From contig DNHN01000021.1 in the NCBI GenBank assembly GCA_003485825.1, forward strand, positions 1 through 6,948: a stretch of 6,948 nucleotides of DNA, written 5' to 3'. The notes beneath the pieces are model-generated. The model was not told the origin of the DNA. It saw only the letters and a program-made list of their open reading frames with translations, and did no database searches. Numbering within the stretch: the first letter of the stretch is position 1; each line of letters begins with the position of its first letter. Below are positions 1 to 6,793 of the stretch, piece by piece. This DNA is from Bacteroidota bacterium (GTDB lineage Bacteria > Bacteroidota > Bacteroidia > NS11-12g > UBA9320). The position numbers and the translations under genes were made by a program.

Positions 1-608
1 CCACATACCTGGACCTCATTGCTAAACTAAAAGCTGATGGACACACGGTAGAGGAGCAATCATTTCCATACTTAGACTATATGGTGCCTTGCTATTATGT
101 GCTTACTACAGCTGAAGCCAGTAGTAACCTGTCTCGGTACAGTGGTATGATCTACGGCACTCGAAGTCAGGATGCTACAGACATAGAATCCACATTCAAG
201 AAATCGAGAAGCGAAGGCTTTGGCCCAGAAGTAAAACGACGAGTAATGACAGGCACATTTGTGCTTAGTGCAGACGAGTATGATGCCTATTATTCCAAAG
301 CTCAGAAAGTGCGCAGAGTGATACGTGAAGAGAGTTTAAAAATACTGAACACGTATGATCTTTTCCTTTGTCCTACTACACCTACTACAGCTTTTGAGAT
401 AGGAGGTGACATGAGCAAGGATCCTATTAAGATGTATTTAGCGGACATTTTTACGGTACAAGCACCTCTTGCTGGACTTCCAGCTATATCCGTACCTACT
501 GCTGAGGCAGAAGGTTTAAGCATAGGAATGCACTTTATGGCAAATGAATTTGCTGAAGTAGAGTTGTTCAATATTTCCCAAATAGTGTCAGATTACTATG
601 CTAGTTAG
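1..608 (+). CDS. gatA: Asp-tRNA(Asn)/Glu-tRNA(Gln) amidotransferase subunit A, C-terminal part (5' end outside window)
   Basis: GatA is the amidase subunit of the cytoplasmic GatCAB complex. It releases ammonia from glutamine, which GatB uses to convert misacylated Glu-tRNA(Gln) or Asp-tRNA(Asn) to the correct amidated form. The reading frame is open from base 3 (first complete codon ACA) to the TAG at 606-608, so 201 C-terminal residues of a roughly 480-residue protein are visible. Recognisable GatA signatures are YYVLTTAEASSNLSRY followed by YGTR near the beginning, the SEGFGPEVKRRVMTGTFVLS stretch, the CPTTPTTAFEIG strand, and the FTVQAPLAGLPAISVP block near the end. The Ser-cisSer-Lys catalytic residues lie upstream of the window and cannot be checked. 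The ATG at 81 is internal, not the start. The last 11 nt overlap the next gene, which suggests co-transcription. The C-terminus looks intact. The assignment is firm at family level; a generic amidase is less likely given these signatures. Confidence 0.95.
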   Translation, partial: TYLDLIAKLKADGHTVEEQSFPYLDYMVPCYYVLTTAEASSNLSRYSGMIYGTRSQDATDIESTFKKSRSEGFGPEVKRRVMTGTFVLSADEYDAYYSKAQKVRRVIREESLKILNTYDLFLCPTTPTTAFEIGGDMSKDPIKMYLADIFTVQAPLAGLPAISVPTAEAEGLSIGMHFMANEFAEVELFNISQIVSDYYAS

Positions 609-798
609 CATAGTAGTCATATCTACCCTTTTAAGTATTTGGAGCATAGCTCAACATCAATCCGTAGCCACACAACTAAGTGTTATAGAACGAAAAACCC
701 CTTTAATCTATACCGATCTGGTAGGGCAACAGGTAAGAGAATATACAGCTATTCAAAATGCCAATGAGCAGATAAAAGTTAACCTCAACCAAGACTAA
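598..798 (+). CDS. small exported or membrane-anchored protein of unknown function (66 aa)
   Basis: I do not recognise this family. The ATG lies inside the end of gatA, and the two genes overlap by 11 nt in different frames. Residues 2-17 are strongly hydrophobic (LVSIVVISTLLSIWSI) and end in a small-residue pattern around SIAQ, so this is either a cleaved signal peptide or an uncleaved N-terminal anchor. The remaining 48 or so residues are polar and rich in Q, N, T and V. The gene ends with TAA at 796-798, and only 9 nt separate it from the SGNH hydrolase gene, which is in the same reading frame. The tight packing argues that it is real and acts with the hydrolase at the envelope, but that is inference. 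The alternative is that it is a remnant of a longer N-terminus cut off by the TAA; the hydrolase having its own membrane segment argues against this. Confidence 0.6.
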   Translation: MLVSIVVISTLLSIWSIAQHQSVATQLSVIERKTPLIYTDLVGQQVREYTAIQNANEQIKVNLNQD

Positions 799-807
799 TA
801 CGCATCA

Positions 808-2349
808 GTGAAACTGGATAGAAACAAATATCTTGAAAGTAGGAGTCTAAAACCAAGAACACTATTGATTGCAATAGTGAGTGTTAATATTTTACTGGGT
901 TTAGTCGTCGCGATCTTTCCTAGGGAAGGGATTTCGCTTGGGGGAGGTCAAAAATTGAAATTTGTTAGCTTTAGTGAATTAAGCGGACAAGGAGATACGT
1001 TAAAAGAGGTGAACATAGACGAAGTGCTTGCCGGAGTCTCTCCACTGGAAGAAGACGGCAGTAGCGCTGATAGTTTGGTTGTTAAAAACCCAAAAGAACA
1101 AATTGAACCAGCTAAAGACACGGTACGTAAACATACTACAGCGTATGTAGTTCGCAGAAGTCTGCAGTTGCCCGTAAATAATCCGAATGCACTACGTACA
1201 CTCTTGCACGGATTAAAAAATGAGAGTAAAACTAAAGTAGTACGCATACTTCACTATGGCGACTCTCAGTTAGAGGGTGACCGAATTACAGATTATTTTA
1301 GAAACAAGATGCAGAGAAGGTTTGGTGGAAAGGGGCCAGGTATTTTGCTGCCCAATGAGCCAGCAGCGTCTGCACGGATAAGTGCTTATGTTTCTTGTTC
1401 TAACAACATAAATAAGAGAGCCATATATGTGAATGGAAGTAAAGCACCGGATGGGAAGTATGGCATAGGAGGGGCAGTATTTGAAATTTCTGGGGATAAT
1501 AATCATTTCAAGGAATGGAGAGTGGCAGACACAGATTCAAACCAACGAATACCGGTATTTAGTGGAGAAACACAAGCCAATGCGTATATCCAAGTAAAAA
1601 ACGGTTACTATGGCTACTCACTAGCTCGAAAATATGACAAGACCACTTTGCTTTATGAATGTGATGAACATTTTATTGTAAATGTGCGGCGAGATAGCCT
1701 TGTAAAGGATTATGTTCTTTTACCATCTAAGGGTTTAGCTACCTATAAATGGGATCAAGGTGCAGAGAAGAAATTAAAACTTAGCTTTACTAAAGGTAAA
1801 TTTCCTAAAATATATGGATTGGCCTTAGATGGGGATAAAGGTGTAGCAGTAGACAACTTTGCCATGAGGGGGAGTTCTGCTGTGGGCTTTGATAAGATGG
1901 ACCATCAATTGTATTCCAAGCAGTTGAATGAAATGAATGTGTGCGCCATTTTTTTGCAGTACGGTATCAATGTAGTGCCACATGTAAAAAGCGATTACAA
2001 CTACTATAAAAACATCCTTATCAAACAACTTAAGAGCATTAAAGCAGCTCACCCAGGAGTATCTATAGTGGTAATAGGTCCTAGTGATATGAGCAGAAAT
2101 AATGGAGGTAACATGGTATCATATAGCAATATACCCCTGATAAGAGACGCCATGAAAGAGGCCGCCTTTGAAACCGGATGCTGCTTTTGGGACTTGTACG
2201 AAGCTATGGGCGGAGAGAACTCAATGTCCGCTTGGGTAAGCAAAGGGCTCGCACAAAAGGATTATACGCACTTCAGCTATAAAGGCGCAAAATATGTCGG
2301 CGAAATGCTCTTTAATGCCATAATGGAACAAGTAGAAAGAGATTTATGA
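808..2349 (+). CDS. membrane-anchored SGNH/GDSL-family hydrolase (probable carbohydrate O-acyl esterase or transferase type)
   Basis: The protein has 513 residues and starts at a GTG 9 nt after the previous stop. Residues 18-37 form one hydrophobic segment behind a basic N-terminus, predicting an inner-membrane anchor with the rest in the periplasm. A polar linker of about 80 residues follows. SGNH block I is YGDSQLEGD with the nucleophile at Ser153. The oxyanion Gly is probably Gly355 in the DNFAMRGSS stretch, block III is QYGIN with Gly386 and Asn388, and block V is DYTH with Asp485 and His488, so the catalytic set is complete. Between blocks I and II about 150 residues (190-345) form an insert of strand-like sequence. 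A carbohydrate-binding-like insert at this place is known in SGNH peptidoglycan O-acetylesterases such as Ape1, so a role in cell-wall or polysaccharide (de)acetylation is plausible but unproven. The substrate cannot be read from the sequence. The stop overlaps the tadA start (ATGA), predicting translational coupling. Confidence 0.85.
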   Translation: MKLDRNKYLESRSLKPRTLLIAIVSVNILLGLVVAIFPREGISLGGGQKLKFVSFSELSGQGDTLKEVNIDEVLAGVSPLEEDGSSADSLVVKNPKEQIEPAKDTVRKHTTAYVVRRSLQLPVNNPNALRTLLHGLKNESKTKVVRILHYGDSQLEGDRITDYFRNKMQRRFGGKGPGILLPNEPAASARISAYVSCSNNINKRAIYVNGSKAPDGKYGIGGAVFEISGDNNHFKEWRVADTDSNQRIPVFSGETQANAYIQVKNGYYGYSLARKYDKTTLLYECDEHFIVNVRRDSLVKDYVLLPSKGLATYKWDQGAEKKLKLSFTKGKFPKIYGLALDGDKGVAVDNFAMRGSSAVGFDKMDHQLYSKQLNEMNVCAIFLQYGINVVPHVKSDYNYYKNILIKQLKSIKAAHPGVSIVVIGPSDMSRNNGGNMVSYSNIPLIRDAMKEAAFETGCCFWDLYEAMGGENSMSAWVSKGLAQKDYTHFSYKGAKYVGEMLFNAIMEQVERDL

Positions 2350-2777
2350 AACTAACTCCAGACTATTTTATGAAACAAGCTTTGAGGCAAGCAGAGAATG
2401 CTTTTGCTGAGGAAGAAGTACCCATAGGAGCTATAGTGGTAGCTGATAACCAAATCATAGGGAAAGGCTACAATCAAGTAGAAAAACTAAATGATCCTAC
2501 GGCGCATGCAGAGATGCTAGCGATTACTGCAGCCAGCGGATATCTCAACTCGAAGTACTTGAATGAATGCACGTTATACGTCACAGTAGAGCCTTGTGTG
2601 ATGTGCTATGGCGCTATACGTAATGCGCGGATAAAAAATATTGTTATTGGTTGTATGGAACCAAAACATGGCTTTACCAACTTTGTAAACAATGCACAAA
2701 AATTGAATGTGCTGAAAGGTGTGCTGGAGGAGGAAAGTAGCATGTTGATGAAGACTTTTTTTGAAAGTAGGCGGTAG
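2346..2777 (+). CDS. tadA: tRNA-specific adenosine deaminase
   Basis: TadA deaminates adenosine 34 to inosine in the anticodon of tRNA(Arg)(ACG), allowing one tRNA to read CGU, CGC and CGA. It is a cytoplasmic zinc enzyme and usually a homodimer. The 143-residue product is full length for the family. The zinc and catalytic motifs are intact: TAHAE with zinc ligand His54 and proton-shuttling Glu56, and EPCVMC with zinc ligands Cys84 and Cys87. The N-terminal EEEVPIGAIVV stretch and the C-terminal helix region (GVLEEESSMLMKTFF) are typical of TadA rather than of cytosine or guanine deaminases. The ATG overlaps the stop of the SGNH gene by 4 nt, so its translation is probably coupled and it appears to be the last gene of the unit that begins upstream with gatA. 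Confidence 0.95.
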   Translation: MKLTPDYFMKQALRQAENAFAEEEVPIGAIVVADNQIIGKGYNQVEKLNDPTAHAEMLAITAASGYLNSKYLNECTLYVTVEPCVMCYGAIRNARIKNIVIGCMEPKHGFTNFVNNAQKLNVLKGVLEEESSMLMKTFFESRR

Positions 2778-2790
2778 GTGATACCTACTG
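2772..2790 (+). other. short hairpin across the tadA stop codon
   Basis: GTAGGT at 2774-2779 pairs with ACCTAC at 2783-2788 around a 3-nt GAT loop. The stem can be extended by one G-T and one C-G pair to 2772-2790. The tadA stop (TAG, 2775-2777) lies in the 5' arm. No T-run follows, so it does not look like a standard intrinsic terminator. It could stabilise the mRNA 3' end or be chance. Confidence 0.25.
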
Positions 2791-3111
2791 AGTATTAGAT
2801 TATGTAACCTGAAGGAAGCGCTGTCGTAGTAAAGTCTATTACCTCTTTTTCTCTTGTAAAGGCAATGGAAATTCTGCTGTTATTACTCCTATATTCTTGT
2901 TTGCTGAGCTACCAGCAATCAATGTTCATTTTCTATTTTCAATAGTACTCCTGACGTTGGTGATTTTGGCCAAGAGATGTATTTCTCCTTGAATAAAGTC
3001 CGATAATTTTTACTGTTTCCACTTGATGGGTGGCTTCACAGATGCACTATAAGGCACAGTATGGATCAGCATTTTGCCGGGTTAGTTCTCTCTGCCGTTG
3101 GAAACTAGGCG

Positions 3112-3119
3112 TATGTTTG
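3112..3119 (+). promoter_or_regulatory. possible Bacteroidota -7 promoter box
   Basis: TATGTTTG matches the Bacteroidota -7 consensus TAnnTTTG exactly. A weak TTTG-like -33 element (TCTG, 3091-3094, one mismatch) sits 17 nt upstream, slightly closer than usual. The box ends 22 nt before the ATG of the small ORF at 3142, a fitting distance for a short leader. Eight-base matches of this degeneracy occur by chance, so this is a weak call. Confidence 0.25.
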
Positions 3120-3141
3120 TTGGAATCACAAAAAAATAAAC

Positions 3142-3306
3142 ATGAAGAAATTATTAAAACAAGAGCCATCGGAAGGAAAAATTTGCACCATAGAACTTTT
3201 TGGAGCCAAAGGGAGCAAGACTATATCTGGCGACCAGTCAATTCTTTTCACAAAACTAGTATCTACAGAAGGAACGACTACATGGATTCTATTGCATCAG
3301 AATTAA
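3142..3306 (+). CDS. possible small protein, 54 aa, unknown function
   Basis: This ORF runs from ATG to TAA. It begins MKKLLKQE, has a mixed middle with FGAKGSKTISGD (residues 20-31) and ends TTTWILLHQN. It has no signal peptide, membrane segment or motif that I can assign. In its favour are a start codon directly preceded by a very A-rich leader (3129-3140), as is usual for Bacteroidota starts, a TAnnTTTG box 22 nt upstream, and a more natural amino-acid composition than the longer overlapping frame at 3030-3329. Against it are its short length and the absence of any recognisable family. It may be the truncated N-terminus of a lost gene, because the same frame stays open for another 22 codons after the TAA. 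Confidence 0.25.
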   Translation: MKKLLKQEPSEGKICTIELFGAKGSKTISGDQSILFTKLVSTEGTTTWILLHQN

Positions 3307-3402
3307 GGGTTCTCAATGGGCCTTTATGAAAAATCATCCTGCTTCCACCTAAAAATCAGTGTTTTCAAGTGAGCTGAGTCCAAAATAAAAATCGTAATTA
3401 GG

Positions 3403-5901
3403 TTAAAACCTTAGCACCGCATTGAACTTGATGCCGAACGGTTGAGCATTGGGGTGTTCTTCATCCAGGTATGTAAGACGGTGAATAAAATCTACGCGTA
3501 TGAAACGAAAGATATTTTCGATTCCGTAGCCTACTTCTACGTAAGGTATGCCGTTTTTGAAAAAGCTTGGATTGGTTATGCTTGGTTTATTGAGTGGCAT
3601 TAGGGCTCTATTGGCCTCACTCATAGTGCCATACACCGCCTTAGTATTTACAAAACTTCGCCACTTTAATCTTTTAGCTAGGGGTATTCTATTCATTATG
3701 AGCCCATTAAACTGATGCTCATAGTCTGCTGAAACATATTGGTCTGCTGCAAACTCGAAGAAATCCATCAGGTTGTAGGACAGCGAACTACTGAAAATAG
3801 ACTGATTACCACGCATAATATAAAGTGCTGGGTAAGGTGCTTCGCCAAAAGTTTTATAAGCCTTAATGGTATACTCAAACATACCAAGGTTGCCCAAGCT
3901 GTTGTACTGCCAAAGCTCAGCTCCTACCTTATCAAAAGTGAAATCACCACCAAGAATATTGTCAAAACCACGGGTATAATCCAAAGACAACACCGGAGCT
4001 TTTAAATTTCCTAAGCTATATCGGCTGGTGCGTCTATAGATGAATTGCTCTTTGCGAGAGAAACGGCCTCGCAGGTTTATCGAGGTAATATCAAAGTTGG
4101 AGCGAACAGATGAGGTGGTATCACCCGAAGTTTCATAATAACCAAAATTAAAATCTCCTATGGGCTCAAACTCATAGGTCTTGTGGGTCAAATTTACCCT
4201 TTGTGTGTACCCCTTGACAAGTTCTTTTTCAGCCCATATTTTTTTGGTAAAACTTCGGTTTAACTGATCAGTACCTAATAGAGCAAATGCATCGTACAAG
4301 GCTGAGGTCCCAACATCCTCATCGGTCAAACCGATAAGTTCTACGTCGTTTTTAATAAATATGCCCGCTTTAGACCATTTCGTACGACTAAAAACATAGT
4401 CGGCAAATGCTCCGTATTTAAACTGTTCATCTCCAAAGCCATACGCACCATATCCTCTAAACTGAAAGTCTTTGTGAAATTTAGGGGAGGTTCTGAAACC
4501 GATACGGGTTCTAAGACCCTCGAGATTATTATATCCAAGTAGGTAGTACCATGGTCCGATATCTATTTTCCCTTTTGGTATATGTCCTTCTACTGCTATT
4601 TCTACAATGTCGATATAGCTTTTTATCATAGGTTGATTCTTGAGTGAATCTACCATTTGGTATACGCGCCTATCTTCTTCTGTTATCCTTTCATGGCGAG
4701 CGGTGTCCCAGTATTCTTCTGATCGGTCAAAAGAGTTGTCTGCCACCTCTACTTTTTCTTCATAAAAGGGAAGTTCATGCAGCGCGTTAATTTTCGTATT
4801 CTTGGTACTATTATAGTACAGCCCGATCATTCCCACGGTATTATTCGTGAGTTCAGCGATGTCTATCAAGACACGTGTTTTATTAGGTAGCCAGTAGGTA
4901 GGCTCGACCTCTTCAAACTCTTGTTGTATTTTTAGTTTTTCTACAAAATTTAGGTTTGCCTCACTCGTTATTTCTAGACTAAGTTGCTTTAATGCGTACG
5001 ATTTGGTTTCTATCCAGATCATCCCTTGAAAAACCAGGTCCATAGGGTTTTTGGGGTCAACTTGTATTTGGTAGCAAGACTTCCCGTCTATCACTACACT
5101 ATCTCTCAGCGTAAAATAATAGTAAGCATTCGCCGTACTACTCATTGGCGATATAAAATCCTTATCTAAGATATACAGGTTGTTTTCGTAGAAATTATAT
5201 TGCTGAAAAGTGGAGCCAAGTATTTGCGATACATAACTCTCATCACCTACTCCCACACCTTGAATTTTTATAGCTTTTATCTTTTCTTTGGTTCGTCGAG
5301 GAAACTTACGGAAGTAATAGTCACTAATAGTTTCGGATACAAAAACAGGCAATACTTTTTTTGCTGAGCTATCGCTGAAAGAGCTAATGGTATCAAAAAG
5401 TGGCTCCATAGCACTGTATATCTTACGCCGTTTAAAGTTTTCCGTTACATTGTCTACTGCCAGCTGTACTTTGTTATATGCCTCGTATTCGTAGAATTCT
5501 ATTTTCTCTGGATTGTAGTCCTTTTTGCGTTTTTGAGCACGTTTCATAATGACCACAGCAGGATTAATGCCTCCTGGCCGTACTACAAATTCTTGTAAGG
5601 TACTAGCTGCTTCACTCAGTGAGAAATCTATGACTTGGGTCTGGTTAAGTACCACTGCTTTACGCACAGAGGTATAGCCCATGTATGAGGTAAGTAGGCT
5701 GTCTACTGGTTCGGTAGTTTCTATGGAGTAGTATCCGTCAAAATCGGTAATCGCTCCTAGCTTTATATTGACCCCTCTGATAGCTACATAGGGCAAAGGG
5801 TCTCCAGTGGTAGCGTCAGTTACACGCCCAGTGATGATTGTTTGTGACCAAGCTGAAATGCTGATTAATGCAGAAAGGAGTATGAGTATAATAGTTTTCA
5901 C
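3403..5901 (-). CDS. DUF5686 family outer-membrane protein with carboxypeptidase-regulatory-like domain
   Basis: The product has 832 residues from the GTG at 5901. An N-terminal signal peptide (MKTIILILLSALISISAWS) is followed by a carboxypeptidase-regulatory-like beta-sandwich (about residues 21-97; ITGRVTDATTGDPLPYVAI, then FDGYYSI), the fold found at the N-terminus of many Bacteroidota outer-membrane proteins. The DUF5686 core starts at NPAVVIMKRAQKRK (about residue 113), with EFYEYEAYNKVQL shortly after and the conserved REEYWDTAR-like stretch (here RSEEYWDTAR) near 393. From about residue 456 (GYNNLEGLRTRIG) the pattern of alternating aromatic strands ending in NAVLRF, with a terminal Phe, indicates an outer-membrane beta-barrel. 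The function of the family is not established; no TonB-box or plug domain was seen. A TTG at 5922 would add 7 residues. GTG is preferred because it gives a compact signal peptide and is preceded by AAAA. It lies about 45 nt after the alpha/beta hydrolase gene, probably in the same transcript. Confidence 0.88.
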   Translation of the reverse strand: MKTIILILLSALISISAWSQTIITGRVTDATTGDPLPYVAIRGVNIKLGAITDFDGYYSIETTEPVDSLLTSYMGYTSVRKAVVLNQTQVIDFSLSEAASTLQEFVVRPGGINPAVVIMKRAQKRKKDYNPEKIEFYEYEAYNKVQLAVDNVTENFKRRKIYSAMEPLFDTISSFSDSSAKKVLPVFVSETISDYYFRKFPRRTKEKIKAIKIQGVGVGDESYVSQILGSTFQQYNFYENNLYILDKDFISPMSSTANAYYYFTLRDSVVIDGKSCYQIQVDPKNPMDLVFQGMIWIETKSYALKQLSLEITSEANLNFVEKLKIQQEFEEVEPTYWLPNKTRVLIDIAELTNNTVGMIGLYYNSTKNTKINALHELPFYEEKVEVADNSFDRSEEYWDTARHERITEEDRRVYQMVDSLKNQPMIKSYIDIVEIAVEGHIPKGKIDIGPWYYLLGYNNLEGLRTRIGFRTSPKFHKDFQFRGYGAYGFGDEQFKYGAFADYVFSRTKWSKAGIFIKNDVELIGLTDEDVGTSALYDAFALLGTDQLNRSFTKKIWAEKELVKGYTQRVNLTHKTYEFEPIGDFNFGYYETSGDTTSSVRSNFDITSINLRGRFSRKEQFIYRRTSRYSLGNLKAPVLSLDYTRGFDNILGGDFTFDKVGAELWQYNSLGNLGMFEYTIKAYKTFGEAPYPALYIMRGNQSIFSSSLSYNLMDFFEFAADQYVSADYEHQFNGLIMNRIPLAKRLKWRSFVNTKAVYGTMSEANRALMPLNKPSITNPSFFKNGIPYVEVGYGIENIFRFIRVDFIHRLTYLDEEHPNAQPFGIKFNAVLRF

Positions 5902-5945
5902 TTTTGGTAAAGTAAGCAGCAAGTATAATTAAAAAGGAGGTTACC

Positions 5946-6713
5946 TTACATCAAAAATGCTAATACTACATCTTCAAAGGCTTTTGGCTGCTCCGCATGC
6001 ACCCAATGACCTGCGTCTGATATACCTATAAATTCCGAATCGGTAAACGTTTCTGCTATTTTTAGCATGTCATCTTCTGTGATGTAGCCGGACTTTTCTC
6101 CGTAGATAAAAAGAGTAGGCAAACTGATAATCCACTGAAATAGCATGGCGTCTATCATGGTAGGATAGAATGCCTCAATAGGCCCAAGGTTAAATTTAAG
6201 GGTATATCCTACCTCTGCCTTATCCAAGTTTTTGAGTAAGAACTGGCGAACACCCATATTGCTTTCTATCTCTGCGAGAGCGGTATCTGCTTCCTTTCGC
6301 GTTTCACACTTGGAGAAGTCTATAGTATTGAACGCTTTGAAATAAGCCGTGTGGCCAGGGGTGTACTTTTTCGGAGCGATATCTACTACTATGAGCTTTT
6401 CTATTTTGTCTGGATGTAGGTCTGCAAATTTCATCACTACTTTCCCACCCATAGAATGACCCAATACATGGGCTTTTTCTACTCCTAAGTGGTTCATTAA
6501 CTCAGCTAGATCTTCTGCCATTAGATCAAAAGACATAGCGTTACTGTGTGGACTCTGCCCGTGATTCCGTTGATCTACAGTGACTACATTGAAATGAGCA
6601 GAGAGTTTCCTGGCCATATTGTGCCAGTTATCTAGCATACCAAAAAGCCCGTGAAGGATGAAGAGGTATTCTGTGGAGTCTGGATTAGCGTATATCTTGT
6701 GAAAAAGCTTCAT
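5946..6713 (-). CDS. alpha/beta-fold hydrolase, YbfF/ABHD11-like esterase
   Basis: A 255-residue soluble alpha/beta hydrolase, predicted to be cytoplasmic. The oxyanion-hole region is FILHGLFG (His21-Gly22), DQRNHGQSP follows strand 4 (47-55), the nucleophile elbow is GHSMGG with Ser87, and the catalytic His is His236 in AGHWVH. The usual acid position after strand 7 reads GEKSGYI and lacks Asp. Asp111 in VVDIAP is therefore the probable acid, as in YbfF and ABHD11, whose VDI(S/A)P motif this matches. These enzymes hydrolyse short acyl esters or thioesters; the physiological substrate here is unknown. The start was set at the ATG at 6713 (MKLFHKIY). The frame stays open back to 6788, but those 25 extra codons (basic, no homology to the fold) run through the terminator hairpin at 6742-6779, so they are not coding. 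A weak -7-like box GACCTTTG (6730-6723) lies just before the ATG. Confidence 0.9.
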   Translation of the reverse strand: MKLFHKIYANPDSTEYLFILHGLFGMLDNWHNMARKLSAHFNVVTVDQRNHGQSPHSNAMSFDLMAEDLAELMNHLGVEKAHVLGHSMGGKVVMKFADLHPDKIEKLIVVDIAPKKYTPGHTAYFKAFNTIDFSKCETRKEADTALAEIESNMGVRQFLLKNLDKAEVGYTLKFNLGPIEAFYPTMIDAMLFQWIISLPTLFIYGEKSGYITEDDMLKIAETFTDSEFIGISDAGHWVHAEQPKAFEDVVLAFLM

Positions 6714-6741
6714 TTTGCTGCACAAAGGTCTTAAAATTTTG

Positions 6742-6779
6742 CATAAAAAAACCACTCGGTATCGAGTGGTTTTTTTATG
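6742..6779 (-). terminator. strong intrinsic terminator, bidirectional in form, downstream of ald
   Basis: A perfect inverted repeat with 17-bp arms (6742-6758 and 6763-6779) surrounds a 4-nt loop. The core CCACTCG/CGAGTGG is GC-rich and flanked by seven A on one side and seven T on the other, so a hairpin plus U-tract forms on either strand. It begins 14 nt after the ald stop codon on the minus strand, which is the natural place for the ald terminator. It separates ald transcription from the alpha/beta hydrolase gene. Confidence 0.9.
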
Positions 6780-6793
6780 ATTTTGCAAAACTC

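Larger units (their letters stand above)
2778..3402. other. 625-nt gap between convergent genes, no recognisable conserved gene
   Basis: tadA (+) and the DUF5686 gene (-) both end facing this stretch, so neither needs a promoter here, yet the gap is long. All frames were read and only short open stretches were found. A 99-codon frame from a GTG at 3030 to 3329 has an unconvincing composition (rich in Cys, Trp, His and Arg) and is not called. The best candidate is the 54-codon ORF at 3142-3306, listed separately. On the minus strand, open stretches of 37-38 codons without start codons lie at 2798-2908 and 2922-3035 in different frames; they could be decayed coding DNA but are also compatible with chance. 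No hairpin with a T-tract and no inverted-repeat ends of a mobile element were seen. Confidence 0.5.

Noticed and set aside
948..2243. Several minus-strand frames of 64-99 codons inside the SGNH gene
   Set aside because: They are antisense shadows of a clearly conserved gene, with no motif and no promoter-like signal.
2866..2946. Short frame starting MEILLLLLLYSC that looks like a lipoprotein signal peptide
   Set aside because: It stops after 26 codons with nothing behind it, and the leucine run comes from a low-complexity T-rich stretch.
3030..3329. 99-codon frame on the plus strand starting at GTG
   Set aside because: Its composition (many Cys, Trp, His and Arg) is unlike the neighbouring proteins, no motif is visible, and it overlaps a more plausible 54-codon ORF in another frame.
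3142..3372. Resemblance of the small ORF and its continuation after the TAA to a SpoIID/LytB-type domain (KTISGD, then GFSMGL)
   Set aside because: Only a few residues agree and the glycine-histidine core motif of that domain is missing, so no family is assigned.
5931..5940. AAAAAGGAGG on the plus strand, resembling a Shine-Dalgarno sequence
   Set aside because: It faces away from both neighbouring minus-strand genes and no plus-strand start follows at a suitable distance.
6735..6790. ATTTTGCA repeated on both sides of the terminator and the palindrome TTTTGCAAAA at 6781-6790
   Set aside because: The repeats are 8-10 bases long in AT-rich sequence and have no partner sites elsewhere in the window; they do not mark an attachment site or mobile element.
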